DNA of 13,326 nucleotides, from positions 1-13,326 of the forward strand of contig JAFTIV010000089.1 of assembly GCA_017456685.1 (NCBI GenBank). Reading direction: 5' to 3'. Position 1 is the stretch's first letter. Every line of letters begins with the position of its first letter. The stretch is from Clostridia bacterium (GTDB taxonomy: Bacteria > Bacillota > Clostridia > Oscillospirales > CAG-272). This document shows positions 1-6,079 of this stretch, in pieces. The position numbers were made by a program, and so were the translations under genes. The notes under the pieces are model-generated. The model saw only the letters and a program-made list of their open reading frames with translations. It was not told the DNA's origin and did no database searches.

Positions 1-150
1 GAGAATGTAAAGCCAAAGCCCGAGACAGAGGGTAAGCGCGGATATGTATGCAAAATCTGCGGTTATATCTACGAGGGTGATGAGCTTCCAGAGGACTTCA
101 TCTGCCCACTTTGCAAGCACGGAGTGGCGGATTTTGAACCTATACAATAA
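1..150 (+). CDS. C-terminal rubredoxin-like domain of a truncated protein
   Basis: The gene enters from the left edge, and only its last 49 codons and TAA stop are visible. The fragment opens with a Lys/Pro/Glu-rich linker (residues 3-13) and then has two CxxC pairs: C17/C20 in YVCKICGY and C35/C38 in ICPLCKHG. This is the iron-binding arrangement of a short rubredoxin domain, and one Fe held by four cysteines is expected. The 14-residue gap between the pairs is shorter than in free rubredoxins. It matches the compact domain fused to the end of rubrerythrins, flavin reductases and flavodiiron proteins, where it passes electrons to the catalytic domain. Which parent protein this is cannot be decided here. 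The gene lies 23 bases before a free-standing rubredoxin with no promoter between, so the two are probably co-transcribed and act in oxygen or peroxide reduction. The domain call is firm and the parent is unknown. Confidence 0.85.
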   Translation, partial: ENVKPKPETEGKRGYVCKICGYIYEGDELPEDFICPLCKHGVADFEPIQ

Positions 151-173
151 TTTATAAAGAGAGGATTTTTATT

Positions 174-335
174 ATGAGTAAGTATGTATGCACAGTATGC
201 GGTTGGGAATATGACGAGGAGCTTGGCGACCCAGAAAATGGCATCGCTCCAGGCACTAAGTTTGAGGATCTCGATGACGATTTTGCTTGCCCACTTTGCG
301 GTGTTGGCAAGGACGACTTCGAAAAAGAGGACTAA
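174..335 (+). CDS. rubredoxin, 53 aa
   Basis: This is a small cytoplasmic one-iron electron carrier. The 53-residue protein has the full rubredoxin pattern: C6-T-V-C9-G near the N-terminus, the central [16 protein letters not shown] loop, and C39-P-L-C42-G, followed by the usual GKDDFE ending. Length and spacing are those of clostridial rubredoxins. The start is fixed by a GAGAGGA ribosome binding site about eight bases upstream. One oddity is that the residues before the second cysteine pair read DDDFAC where most family members have DDWVC. The usually invariant tryptophan is therefore a phenylalanine (F37), while W11 replaces a common tyrosine. No promoter is visible in the 23-base gap to the upstream rubredoxin-domain gene, so it is probably read from that gene's promoter, and transcription ends at the hairpin just downstream. 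It likely shuttles electrons to a peroxidase or oxygen reductase, possibly its neighbour's product. Confidence 0.95.
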   Translation: MSKYVCTVCGWEYDEELGDPENGIAPGTKFEDLDDDFACPLCGVGKDDFEKED

Positions 336-346
336 TTAGCAAAAAG

Positions 347-376
347 AAAAAACCGAAGCAATCGCTTCGGTTTTTC
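347..376. terminator. bidirectional intrinsic terminator between rubredoxin and mscL
   Basis: The perfect stem CCGAAGC (353-359) / GCTTCGG (364-370) has a four-base loop. It is flanked by an A-run on the left and a T-run (371-375, then CTTTT) on the right. It can stop rubredoxin transcripts on the plus strand and mscL transcripts on the minus strand, which converge here. Confidence 0.92.
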
Positions 377-384
377 TTTTTAAA

Positions 385-999
385 TTACTTTGACTCAATA
401 GCGGTCAAAATCTTCTTAAGAAGGTCCTCTGTGGTTGGATTAGCTTCTCTTTCAAGGCGAGCCTTTTCCTCAGCCTCAGCCTTTGCCTTAGCCTCGTCCT
501 CTGCCTTCTTTGCGAAGTAAGCGTCAACTGCTTCCTTGTCGCTAAGCTTAATGCCCTGAGCCTTCATTGCCTTCTTGTCTTCCTTAGAATACTTACCTGG
601 CTTAAGAGCCTTACCGTCCTTAACATTGTTGATTACTCTAACAATACAGAAGAGAACGAATGCGATAAGAATGAAGTTGATGATTGCGTTGATGAGTGAG
701 CCCCAGTCGATGTAGATTGAGTTTGCAAGGTCGATTTCTGTTGTGAATGCACCCTCAATTGCGTTTCCGTCAGCATCAAGCTGTGGAAGGTATGCGGTCT
801 TAAGGAAGGTAAACATCTCGGTAAGAGCATCCTTGCCAAGAATAAGTGCAAGCACCCAGTTGATGATTGGCTTAAGCACAAAATTGCTAAGTCCGTTTAC
901 GATTGCGGTGAACGCACCACCGACAATAACGCCGACAGCCATATCAAGAACATTTCCGCGAGTGATGAATTTTTTAAATTCAGCAAAAAACTTTTTCAT
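385..999 (-). CDS. mscL: large-conductance mechanosensitive channel MscL, long C-terminal form
   Basis: MscL is a pentameric membrane channel that opens under membrane tension and releases solutes during hypo-osmotic shock. The 204-residue protein starts MKKFFAEFKKFITRGNVLDMAVGVIVGGAF, the N-terminal amphipathic helix and first pore helix typical of the family (TM1 about 16-45). An extracellular loop follows at 55-98, then TM2 at about 100-124 with the INAIINFILIAF pattern. The C-terminus ends TEDLLKKILTAIESK, resembling the family's cytoplasmic helix bundle. Between TM2 and that bundle is a charged, Ala/Lys/Glu-rich stretch (about 127-187) that makes the protein roughly 60 residues longer than typical 130-150 residue MscL. 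The start is the ATG at 997-999, seven bases after GGAGT; an upstream in-frame ATG (1039-1041) would lie too close to the promoter's -10 box. It has its own consensus promoter and ends at a terminator shared with rubredoxin. Confidence 0.95.
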   Translation of the reverse strand: MKKFFAEFKKFITRGNVLDMAVGVIVGGAFTAIVNGLSNFVLKPIINWVLALILGKDALTEMFTFLKTAYLPQLDADGNAIEGAFTTEIDLANSIYIDWGSLINAIINFILIAFVLFCIVRVINNVKDGKALKPGKYSKEDKKAMKAQGIKLSDKEAVDAYFAKKAEDEAKAKAEAEEKARLEREANPTTEDLLKKILTAIESK

Positions 1000-1032
1000 T
1001 TTATAACTCCTTTTTTTATTTTTTACAACAAA

Positions 1033-1061
1033 ATTATACACCTATTGACGACTTTTGTCAA
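1033..1061 (-). promoter_or_regulatory. mscL promoter
   Basis: Read on the minus strand, TTGACA (1056-1061) and TATAAT (1033-1038) are separated by exactly 17 bases, a perfect sigma-A consensus. It begins only five bases after the stop codon of the upstream serine hydrolase gene and would start transcription about 25 bases before the mscL ATG. Confidence 0.9.
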
Positions 1062-1064
1062 TAG
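1042..1064. repeat. 8-bp perfect inverted repeat over the mscL -35 box
   Basis: CTATTGAC (1042-1049) and GTCAATAG (1057-1064) are perfect inverted copies with seven bases between. One arm contains the mscL -35 hexamer and the other lies in the spacer. The position suits a repressor operator, but a chance or mRNA hairpin role cannot be excluded. It lacks a T-run in the minus direction, so it is a poor terminator for the hydrolase gene. Confidence 0.5.
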
Positions 1065-1065
1065 T

Positions 1066-2550
1066 TTATTTTTGCCTCGCTACGAGAGTGCCCTCGTATT
1101 CGCTTAGAAAGTCCTCGGCGGTTTTTTCCATTTTCACGCACAGAGCATCGCCCTTAAAGGCGAATATCATTCTTGCGTTGCCAAGATAGCGGTCTATGAT
1201 TTGAGTATAGATAAAGAGCTGTCTATCATCGAGCCACGCGCCTGAGGTGGCACACTTATACATAAAGCCGTCGCTCGTCCTCTCTCCGCCTACCTCGTTT
1301 GAATAGCCAAGCTGAGGGAAGTGTGAGAATTCGTTATGATTTATACCAAACACAAGCTCCTTTTTGCCCTGCTCGTTTATGTAGTGCAAAACGCCCTTAT
1401 TATCGGTTATTTCAAGCCTAAGCTCGGTTATTCCCATAGGATTTGGCTCACACACATAGGTCTTACCATTTATTTTGTCAGCAACGGGCGAGGATTTTTC
1501 ACCCTTAACCGCGAAAAGCTCAAGGCTATTACAAACAGAGCTTAGCTTCTTTGCCTGCTCGGGATTTTCCGCCAAGGGAGTGTCGCTAATTCTATCAACT
1601 ATAAGGTCGAAAAATGAGTTTATTATGTACTCTCTTCCAAGCTCACCATCGCCCTGACAGTCAGCCGTGCAGGTGAATATAAGGTCCTTTTCGGGCAAGC
1701 ATACGGTTAGCTGATTTCCCATTCCTACAAAGGCAAAGCCGTTTTGCTCGGTGCGCCAAATTTGATAGCCGTAGCCGTGATAGAATGCCCCTGGGCGCTG
1801 GTCCTTGTTATTGTTGACCTGCTTGCGCGTTGCCTCACGCACATATTCCTCGCTGATAAGCGCTTTGCCCTGCCATTTTCCGCCATTTAAAAGCAGGCGG
1901 GCAAAGGAAAGCATATCTCTTGTGGTGCAAAGGAGTGCAGAGTCGCCCCAGCTATCTCCCGTGCGCGCCTTAAGAATGGTTGCGGTCTTAAATGTGCCAA
2001 GGTGTGTGAATATTTTCTCGTTTAGGAACTCAAACAGGCTCTTTCCTGTTATGCGCTCAACAAGCGTTGAGAGCACCTGCGAGCCTGAGCTATCATATTC
2101 CCAGTATGTACCCGATGGACGGGTTTTGTTTCTTTTTGCGTTGAAGTAAAGCTCTGCTCTATTTTGAATTTCGTGTGTAAACCACGGGGGACAGCCCCCG
2201 ATGGTACACATTGTGAGCATATCTCTAATCGTTTGATTTTTTAGATATTCGTTGAGGGGTGTGTAAATTATGTCCTTAAAATAGTCCACAATTTTGTCAT
2301 CGAGCGATAGCCTTCCCTCGTCTATTAAAATTCCTATTGCAATAGATACATAGCTCTTTGTTTGAGAATACATACGATGTAGTGAGTCCTTGTTATAGGG
2401 CGCCCAATAGCACTCACAAAATATATTCTCTCCCTTCATTATTGCAAGTGAATGCATAGGAACCTTTCGCTTTTCAAGCTTTTCTATATATTCAGCGACA
2501 TGCTCGCTCTTAATTCCTGCGCTCTCTGGTGTAATTTTATCAAATAGCAT
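1066..2550 (-). CDS. serine hydrolase, beta-lactamase/penicillin-binding-protein fold (class C type)
   Basis: This is a 494-residue member of the beta-lactamase-related serine hydrolase family, which includes class C beta-lactamases, DD-peptidases and EstB-type esterases. The nucleophile motif SxxK is S62-Q-T-K65, within a stretch resembling family members (YSQTKSYVSIAIGILIDEG). The Y-x-S/N motif is Y153-D-S155, and the third motif is probably GMGNQ, close to the family's GxGGQ. A GYGYQIW segment typical of this group precedes it. The catalytic domain fills about residues 1-330, and the remaining 160 residues form a beta-rich C-terminal region of unclear role. No signal peptide is visible, so the enzyme looks cytoplasmic, which argues against a resistance beta-lactamase. 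The start ATG follows GGAGA at normal spacing. It lies 12 bases downstream of the lipoprotein gene in the same direction, so the two are probably one transcript. The substrate is unknown, and an esterase or peptidase is most likely. Confidence 0.85.
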   Translation of the reverse strand: MLFDKITPESAGIKSEHVAEYIEKLEKRKVPMHSLAIMKGENIFCECYWAPYNKDSLHRMYSQTKSYVSIAIGILIDEGRLSLDDKIVDYFKDIIYTPLNEYLKNQTIRDMLTMCTIGGCPPWFTHEIQNRAELYFNAKRNKTRPSGTYWEYDSSGSQVLSTLVERITGKSLFEFLNEKIFTHLGTFKTATILKARTGDSWGDSALLCTTRDMLSFARLLLNGGKWQGKALISEEYVREATRKQVNNNKDQRPGAFYHGYGYQIWRTEQNGFAFVGMGNQLTVCLPEKDLIFTCTADCQGDGELGREYIINSFFDLIVDRISDTPLAENPEQAKKLSSVCNSLELFAVKGEKSSPVADKINGKTYVCEPNPMGITELRLEITDNKGVLHYINEQGKKELVFGINHNEFSHFPQLGYSNEVGGERTSDGFMYKCATSGAWLDDRQLFIYTQIIDRYLGNARMIFAFKGDALCVKMEKTAEDFLSEYEGTLVARQK

Positions 2551-2562
2551 ATAGTCTCCTTT

Positions 2563-4110
2563 TTATTTGAAGCGATAATATGAGCCACCTGCTGAGAATA
2601 GCATTACATCGTCGCCTATTTGTCTTGTGCTGTAAGCTTCTCCACCGCTTTTAATTAGCTCGCCAATTGAGTTAAAGTACTTATATGTACCTATTCCCGA
2701 TGATATTACAAAATAGTTATCTGCCACCTCGTGAACTGTGTCGTATGGGCTAAGCTCAAGCCTTTTGAGCCCTGTCTTTGCGCTATAGAGGTAATATTCG
2801 TATTTTGCGCCTATTCCTGTTGAGATTTGCTTAAGAAGCAACGCATAGGAGTCCGCGCTTCCAACGAGTGAATAGCCCTCCTTATTCAAATCGAGCTTAA
2901 GCTTTAGGTCATAGGTGTAAATTTTTTCATCAAAGATTATATAGCCCTCGTGAAGAGCATCAGCCTTAATTGCGCCTGTAAGCTCTCCAAGGCTTTCGCC
3001 CTTCTCGTTAAGAAGGAAGGACTGTCCCTGCTTATTTGTTGCCACAAGGCGGTTATCAGCAACGAGCTCAAGCGCGCCCTTTTGCGAGATTATATTCTCG
3101 TCAAGGTATTTTTTAACCCTTCCGTTCTTTTTGAGCCATACGGTTCTTGGGTTATTAAAGTCAACGCATCTATCCTCAATCTCATAAATTTCAGCCACAT
3201 TGTCGGGCTTTGTATAGACGCTTGAATATTCCTTATTTACAATTCCGTTTTCCACATCAATAACAATATGCTTGAGATTTACACTCTTTACCTTGTCCTT
3301 TTTGACCTTCAAAATAAGGCTTTCGAGCTTATATTTCTTACCCTCAAGCAAAATATCGTATGATCTTGCATCATCGCTCTGCTGAATTGTATATTGAATA
3401 AGCACATTGCCATCATTCATAATATTGCACCAAAATGAGGTTGCGCTCGATGGGGCATTATATGACGCAACAGGCTCATACTTGTCATCATAGACCTGTA
3501 CATTGCTTTTGTTTATTACATAGTTATATTTATCGCTTATGTAATCGCACTCTGGAATTGGCGAGGCAAGAGGCGAGCGCTCGAAGGCGAGCGAGGCATT
3601 ATTTCCGTCAATTTTAAATGCCTTATTATTAAACACGACAAGGTTATTTACAAGCGTTGGCTCAATGTTCCTTTCTCCTGTGTAGCTTGCAATTGCATCT
3701 CCCTCTCCGTCGTACAGAGTAAGCTCATAGGTCGGTGTAACAGAGCCGAATACATTCACAACCGATTTTACAAGGAAAACCGCACCATCCGCCATTGGAG
3801 GCTCATAAAGAGACACAGAATAGTCCTTACCTGTGGTGCTGTCAACCTCATAAAGGGTCTTGCCTGTGCTTACATTTACGACCACAGTAGGCATGCTTAC
3901 CACAGGGCCAGAATTACCAAAAACTGCGATGCTGTCCTTTAGCTCAATAAGCACTCTTCCCTTAGCCACGCCAATTTCAGTCAGCTCATCATAAGCATGG
4001 GCCTCTTTATACTCCATATTATATATTTTCTTGGGCTTAGGTGCGCACGACACGAGTGCAACGCATATCATTGCCACAAGAGCTATTAAAAGCAAAAATT
4101 TCCTTTTCAT
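2563..4110 (-). CDS. predicted lipoprotein with a repetitive, possibly beta-propeller ectodomain
   Basis: I do not recognise a named family. The 515-residue protein begins with MKRK, a hydrophobic stretch, and the lipobox L-V-S-C with cysteine at residue 22. It should therefore be exported, lipid-modified and anchored on the outer face of the cytoplasmic membrane. The rest has no membrane helices and alternates short beta-strand-like segments with turns. Phrases such as VVVNVSTGKTLYEVD, YELTLYDGEGDAIASY, VQVYDDKYEPVASY and SFLLNEKGESLGEL resemble repeats of WD40- or PQQ-like propellers. I infer a propeller-like binding domain, without visible catalytic residues. The ATG follows a strong GAGGAGG site, and a perfect promoter lies about 35 bases upstream. 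The serine hydrolase gene follows after 12 bases, suggesting a shared but unknown job, perhaps at the cell envelope. Confidence 0.75.
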   Translation of the reverse strand: MKRKFLLLIALVAMICVALVSCAPKPKKIYNMEYKEAHAYDELTEIGVAKGRVLIELKDSIAVFGNSGPVVSMPTVVVNVSTGKTLYEVDSTTGKDYSVSLYEPPMADGAVFLVKSVVNVFGSVTPTYELTLYDGEGDAIASYTGERNIEPTLVNNLVVFNNKAFKIDGNNASLAFERSPLASPIPECDYISDKYNYVINKSNVQVYDDKYEPVASYNAPSSATSFWCNIMNDGNVLIQYTIQQSDDARSYDILLEGKKYKLESLILKVKKDKVKSVNLKHIVIDVENGIVNKEYSSVYTKPDNVAEIYEIEDRCVDFNNPRTVWLKKNGRVKKYLDENIISQKGALELVADNRLVATNKQGQSFLLNEKGESLGELTGAIKADALHEGYIIFDEKIYTYDLKLKLDLNKEGYSLVGSADSYALLLKQISTGIGAKYEYYLYSAKTGLKRLELSPYDTVHEVADNYFVISSGIGTYKYFNSIGELIKSGGEAYSTRQIGDDVMLFSAGGSYYRFK

Positions 4111-4123
4111 TTGTTTTCCTCCT

Positions 4124-4139
4124 CAGCTTGCTTAAGCTG
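4124..4139 (-). promoter_or_regulatory. 5'-end hairpin of the lipoprotein operon mRNA
   Basis: CAGCTT (4124-4129) and AAGCTG (4134-4139) form a six-base stem with a four-base loop, placed almost exactly at the expected transcription start of the lipoprotein operon. Such 5'-terminal stems can stabilise mRNA. The role is inferred from position only. Confidence 0.4.
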
Positions 4140-4144
4140 TATTC

Positions 4145-4173
4145 ATTATAGCAAAATTCGATGCGCTTGTCAA
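4145..4173 (-). promoter_or_regulatory. promoter of the lipoprotein-hydrolase operon
   Basis: On the minus strand, TTGACA (4168-4173) and TATAAT (4145-4150) are 17 bases apart, a perfect sigma-A consensus. The expected start is near 4138, giving a leader of about 28 bases before the lipoprotein ATG. Confidence 0.9.
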
Positions 4174-4186
4174 TGATATTGATAAT

Positions 4187-4214
4187 ACGCGCAAAATAAA
4201 CTATATTTTCGCGT
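4187..4214. repeat. inverted repeat centred between divergent promoters
   Basis: ACGCG-C-AAAAT (4187-4197) and ATTTTCGCGT (4205-4214) pair as ten-base arms with one bulged base and a seven-base centre. The repeat sits in the middle of the 46 bases separating the -35 boxes of the minus-strand lipoprotein promoter and the plus-strand 4220 promoter. That is where a shared operator would be expected. No regulator can be named. Confidence 0.45.
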
Positions 4215-4219
4215 TTTTA

Positions 4220-4248
4220 TTGACGAAAGGGATTTTTTGTGTTATACT
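4220..4248 (+). promoter_or_regulatory. promoter for rsmA operon
   Basis: TTGACG (4220-4225) and TATACT (4243-4248) are 17 bases apart, each one base off consensus. Transcription would start near 4255, cross the minus-strand tRNA-Thr gene as antisense, and reach the rsmA ATG at 4419. I see no comparable plus-strand promoter between the tRNA and rsmA. Confidence 0.75.
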
Positions 4249-4261
4249 TTTGCCAGAGAAA

Positions 4262-4288
4262 ATAAAAAAAGCAGGTCAAAGACCTGCC
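4262..4288 (-). terminator. terminator of tRNA-Thr
   Basis: Read on the minus strand, GCAGGTC (4287-4281) and GACCTGC (4277-4271) form a perfect seven-base stem with loop TTT, followed by seven Ts (4270-4264). It begins two bases after the encoded CCA end of the tRNA. Confidence 0.92.
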
Positions 4289-4289
4289 C

Positions 4290-4364
4290 TGGAGCTGATG
4301 ATGAGATTTGAACTCATGACCTGCTGATTACGAGTCAGCTGCACTACCCCTATGCTACACCAGC
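4290..4364 (-). tRNA. tRNA-Thr, anticodon CGU
   Basis: A 75-base cloverleaf can be folded on the minus strand. The acceptor is GCTGGTG with CATCAGC (one G-U pair), discriminator U, and encoded CCA. The D-stem is GCAT/GTGC, and the D loop contains GGGG. The anticodon stem GCTGA/TCAGC encloses the loop CTCGTAA, giving anticodon CGU, which reads the threonine codon ACG. The T arm is ATGAG with TTCAAAT and CTCAT. A consensus promoter starts 10 bases upstream and an intrinsic terminator follows directly, so it is a single-gene transcription unit. It lies antisense within the probable leader of rsmA. Confidence 0.95.
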
Positions 4365-4373
4365 GCGTATTTT

Positions 4374-4402
4374 ATTTTACTACACCTACTAATTTTTGTC
4401 AA
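4374..4402 (-). promoter_or_regulatory. tRNA-Thr promoter
   Basis: On the minus strand, TTGACA (4397-4402) and TAAAAT (4374-4379) are 17 bases apart, directly before the tRNA. The -35 box touches the AGAGG sequence used as the rsmA ribosome binding site on the opposite strand, so the two genes share a very tight overlap of signals. Confidence 0.9.
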
Positions 4403-4418
4403 GAGGTTTTAATCGAAA

Positions 4419-5306
4419 ATGAATTTATGTAATGTAAAAACAGTAAAAAGCCTTTTGGCAAAATATTCCACCGACACTAAAAAGGGCTTTGGGCAAAATT
4501 TCCTTATAAACCCATCTGTGCCATTTGATATCGCAGAGGAAAGCATCGCTTATCACTCAAGCGCCTGCAGTGGTAGGAGCTGTGTGCTTGAAATTGGTCC
4601 TGGTGTTGGAGCGCTGGCGTATGAGCTTTGTCAGCGCTACGATAAGGTCGTGGCGGTTGAGATTGACCGTACGCTCATCCCCCTGCTTAACGAGGCTATG
4701 GGTGAGTTTGACAACTTCACTCTTGTAAATGAGGATTTTTTGAAGCTCAGCCTTGATGATTTTTTAAACGAGCATTTTGGAAATGAGCGCGTATCCGTGT
4801 GCGCTAATTTGCCTTATTATATTACCACACCTATCATTATGAAGCTTCTTGAGGAGGCTAAGGGGAGAATTGCGTCAATCACGGTAATGGTTCAAAGAGA
4901 GGTTGCAAAAAGGCTTTGTGCTACCTCTAAGGATAGTGAGTATGGCGCGATTACCGCCTCTGTTAATTATTATGGCAGAGTAACTGAGCTTTTTGATGTT
5001 ATGCCAGAGAGCTTTTTGCCACCACCGAGCGTTGTTTCTACTGTGATTAGAATAGAGCTTTTTGATAGCTGTCCGTATGATGTACGCGATGAAAAAACGC
5101 TCTTTGATGTAATTGCAGGTGCATTTGCTCAACGCAGAAAAACGCTTTTGAATTCTCTTTCCTCGTCTATTGGCTGGGCTACTAAGCAACAAATTGCCGA
5201 GGCAATTGAGGGCTGTGGCTTCGACATAGGAATTCGCGGTGAAAGGCTTTCTATTGACGATTTTTGCGCCCTTGCAAATTCTCTTTACGAGGTAAGGGCA
5301 AAATGA
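4419..5306 (+). CDS. rsmA: 16S rRNA adenine N6-dimethyltransferase RsmA (KsgA)
   Basis: RsmA uses S-adenosylmethionine to dimethylate two adjacent adenines in the 3'-terminal helix of 16S rRNA, a late checkpoint of 30S subunit assembly. The 295-residue protein has the family signatures in order: KKGFGQNFL (21-29), the SAM-binding LEIGPGVG (57-64), an acidic residue at E81, catalytic NLPYYI (130-135), QREVAKRL in the middle, and PPPSVVSTV later. Length is normal; residues 45-53 form a short Ser/Cys-rich insert before motif I. The start MNLCNVKTVKSLL matches the usual N-terminus, although the GAGG site lies 12 bases away, rather far. The stop overlaps the next start (ATGA at 5303-5306), so DUF554 is translationally coupled. 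The likely promoter is beyond the tRNA at 4220-4248. Confidence 0.96.
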   Translation: MNLCNVKTVKSLLAKYSTDTKKGFGQNFLINPSVPFDIAEESIAYHSSACSGRSCVLEIGPGVGALAYELCQRYDKVVAVEIDRTLIPLLNEAMGEFDNFTLVNEDFLKLSLDDFLNEHFGNERVSVCANLPYYITTPIIMKLLEEAKGRIASITVMVQREVAKRLCATSKDSEYGAITASVNYYGRVTELFDVMPESFLPPPSVVSTVIRIELFDSCPYDVRDEKTLFDVIAGAFAQRRKTLLNSLSSSIGWATKQQIAEAIEGCGFDIGIRGERLSIDDFCALANSLYEVRAK

Positions 5307-6067
5307 TATTTTTAGGGACTATTGTAAACTCTGCGCTCATTATTGTCGGTGGTATCTTGGGCGTGCTTCTCACTGGTCTTTTCGCCAAGAGCAAGCGACT
5401 TTTAGCAATACCCGATGCACTTATGAGGGCGGTTGGGCTTTGTGTTATTTACATAGGAATTTCGGGAGTTATTAACCATCTTCCCGTGGCGAGCGCGTCG
5501 TTTGGCGATTTTGCGCTTCTTATTATGATAGGCTGTATTGCTGTTGGCACACTAATTGGCGAGCTTATTGATATTGACAAATGGATTAACCGTCTTGGTA
5601 AGGCTATTGAGACAAGGGTGAGCAAGCCAAGGCTTGATGAGAACGGAAACGAAATAGCAAGCGAAAAGGGCATTGCAAAAGGCTTTGTTTCCGCAACTAT
5701 TCTCTTTTGCGTTGGTGCTATGGCAATTACGGGCTCGATTGAAAGTGGATTTACAATGGGAGAGTCACAGGGCACGCTTTTTGCAAAGAGCGCGCTTGAC
5801 TTTGTAAGCTCCGTTGTTTTTGGTGCAACGCTTGGAATTGGTACAATTTTGTCATCAATCTCGGTGTTTATTTATCAAGGCGCAATTGAGCTTCTTGCAA
5901 TCTTTTTAGGAGATTTTCTCCACGCATCAGTCGTTGCTGAGATGAGCGCAACTGGCTCGCTTCTTATCTTTGCAATCGGTCTTAATATGATAGGAGTTAC
6001 AAAAATCAAGGTGGCAAATATGCTTCCCGCTATTTTCCTACCGCTTTTTGCTTGTATATTTGTTTAA
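5303..6067 (+). CDS. DUF554 family membrane protein (YdfK/YqgA type)
   Basis: This 254-residue polytopic membrane protein begins MIFLGTIVNSALIIVGGILG and carries the family-typical FCVGAMAITGSIESG (135-149). About seven to eight hydrophobic segments are visible near residues 5-25, 43-58, 70-88, 127-145, 165-185, 190-206, 217-232 and 237-254. A charged cytoplasmic loop with an Asp/Asn/Glu-rich turn lies at 95-125. The family has no settled biochemical function; transport has been suggested. The start is the ATG overlapping the rsmA stop, with AAGGG upstream inside rsmA. A longer reading from 5264 would merely extend back into rsmA. The gene is followed after 12 bases by another membrane protein, so the three are probably one operon. 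Confidence 0.88.
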   Translation: MIFLGTIVNSALIIVGGILGVLLTGLFAKSKRLLAIPDALMRAVGLCVIYIGISGVINHLPVASASFGDFALLIMIGCIAVGTLIGELIDIDKWINRLGKAIETRVSKPRLDENGNEIASEKGIAKGFVSATILFCVGAMAITGSIESGFTMGESQGTLFAKSALDFVSSVVFGATLGIGTILSSISVFIYQGAIELLAIFLGDFLHASVVAEMSATGSLLIFAIGLNMIGVTKIKVANMLPAIFLPLFACIFV

Positions 6068-6079
6068 AAGGAATTCAAA

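Noticed and set aside
287..520. A plus-strand open frame crossing the end of rubredoxin, the terminator and the 3' end of mscL
   Set aside because: It begins inside rubredoxin and runs through a strong terminator and antisense to mscL. The Ser/Ala-rich product is typical of antisense to an Ala/Glu/Lys-rich gene.
1000..1041. Fourteen-residue N-terminal extension of MscL
   Set aside because: The upstream ATG lies just downstream of the -10 box, so it would not be on the mRNA. The inner ATG has a GGAGT site and matches the usual MscL N-terminus.
1042..1064. Inverted repeat as the intrinsic terminator of the hydrolase operon
   Set aside because: In the minus direction it is followed by GTGTATAAT, not a T-run. 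A T-rich stretch lies only on the side used by plus-strand transcription, where no gene reads.
4271..4287. Hairpin before the tRNA as a plus-strand terminator that would block the rsmA promoter
   Set aside because: On the plus strand the stem is followed by CCTGGAGC, not a T-run. It is a terminator only in the minus direction.
4875..5192. Minus-strand open frame opposite rsmA
   Set aside because: It is a shadow of rsmA with no promoter, ribosome binding site or recognisable domain.
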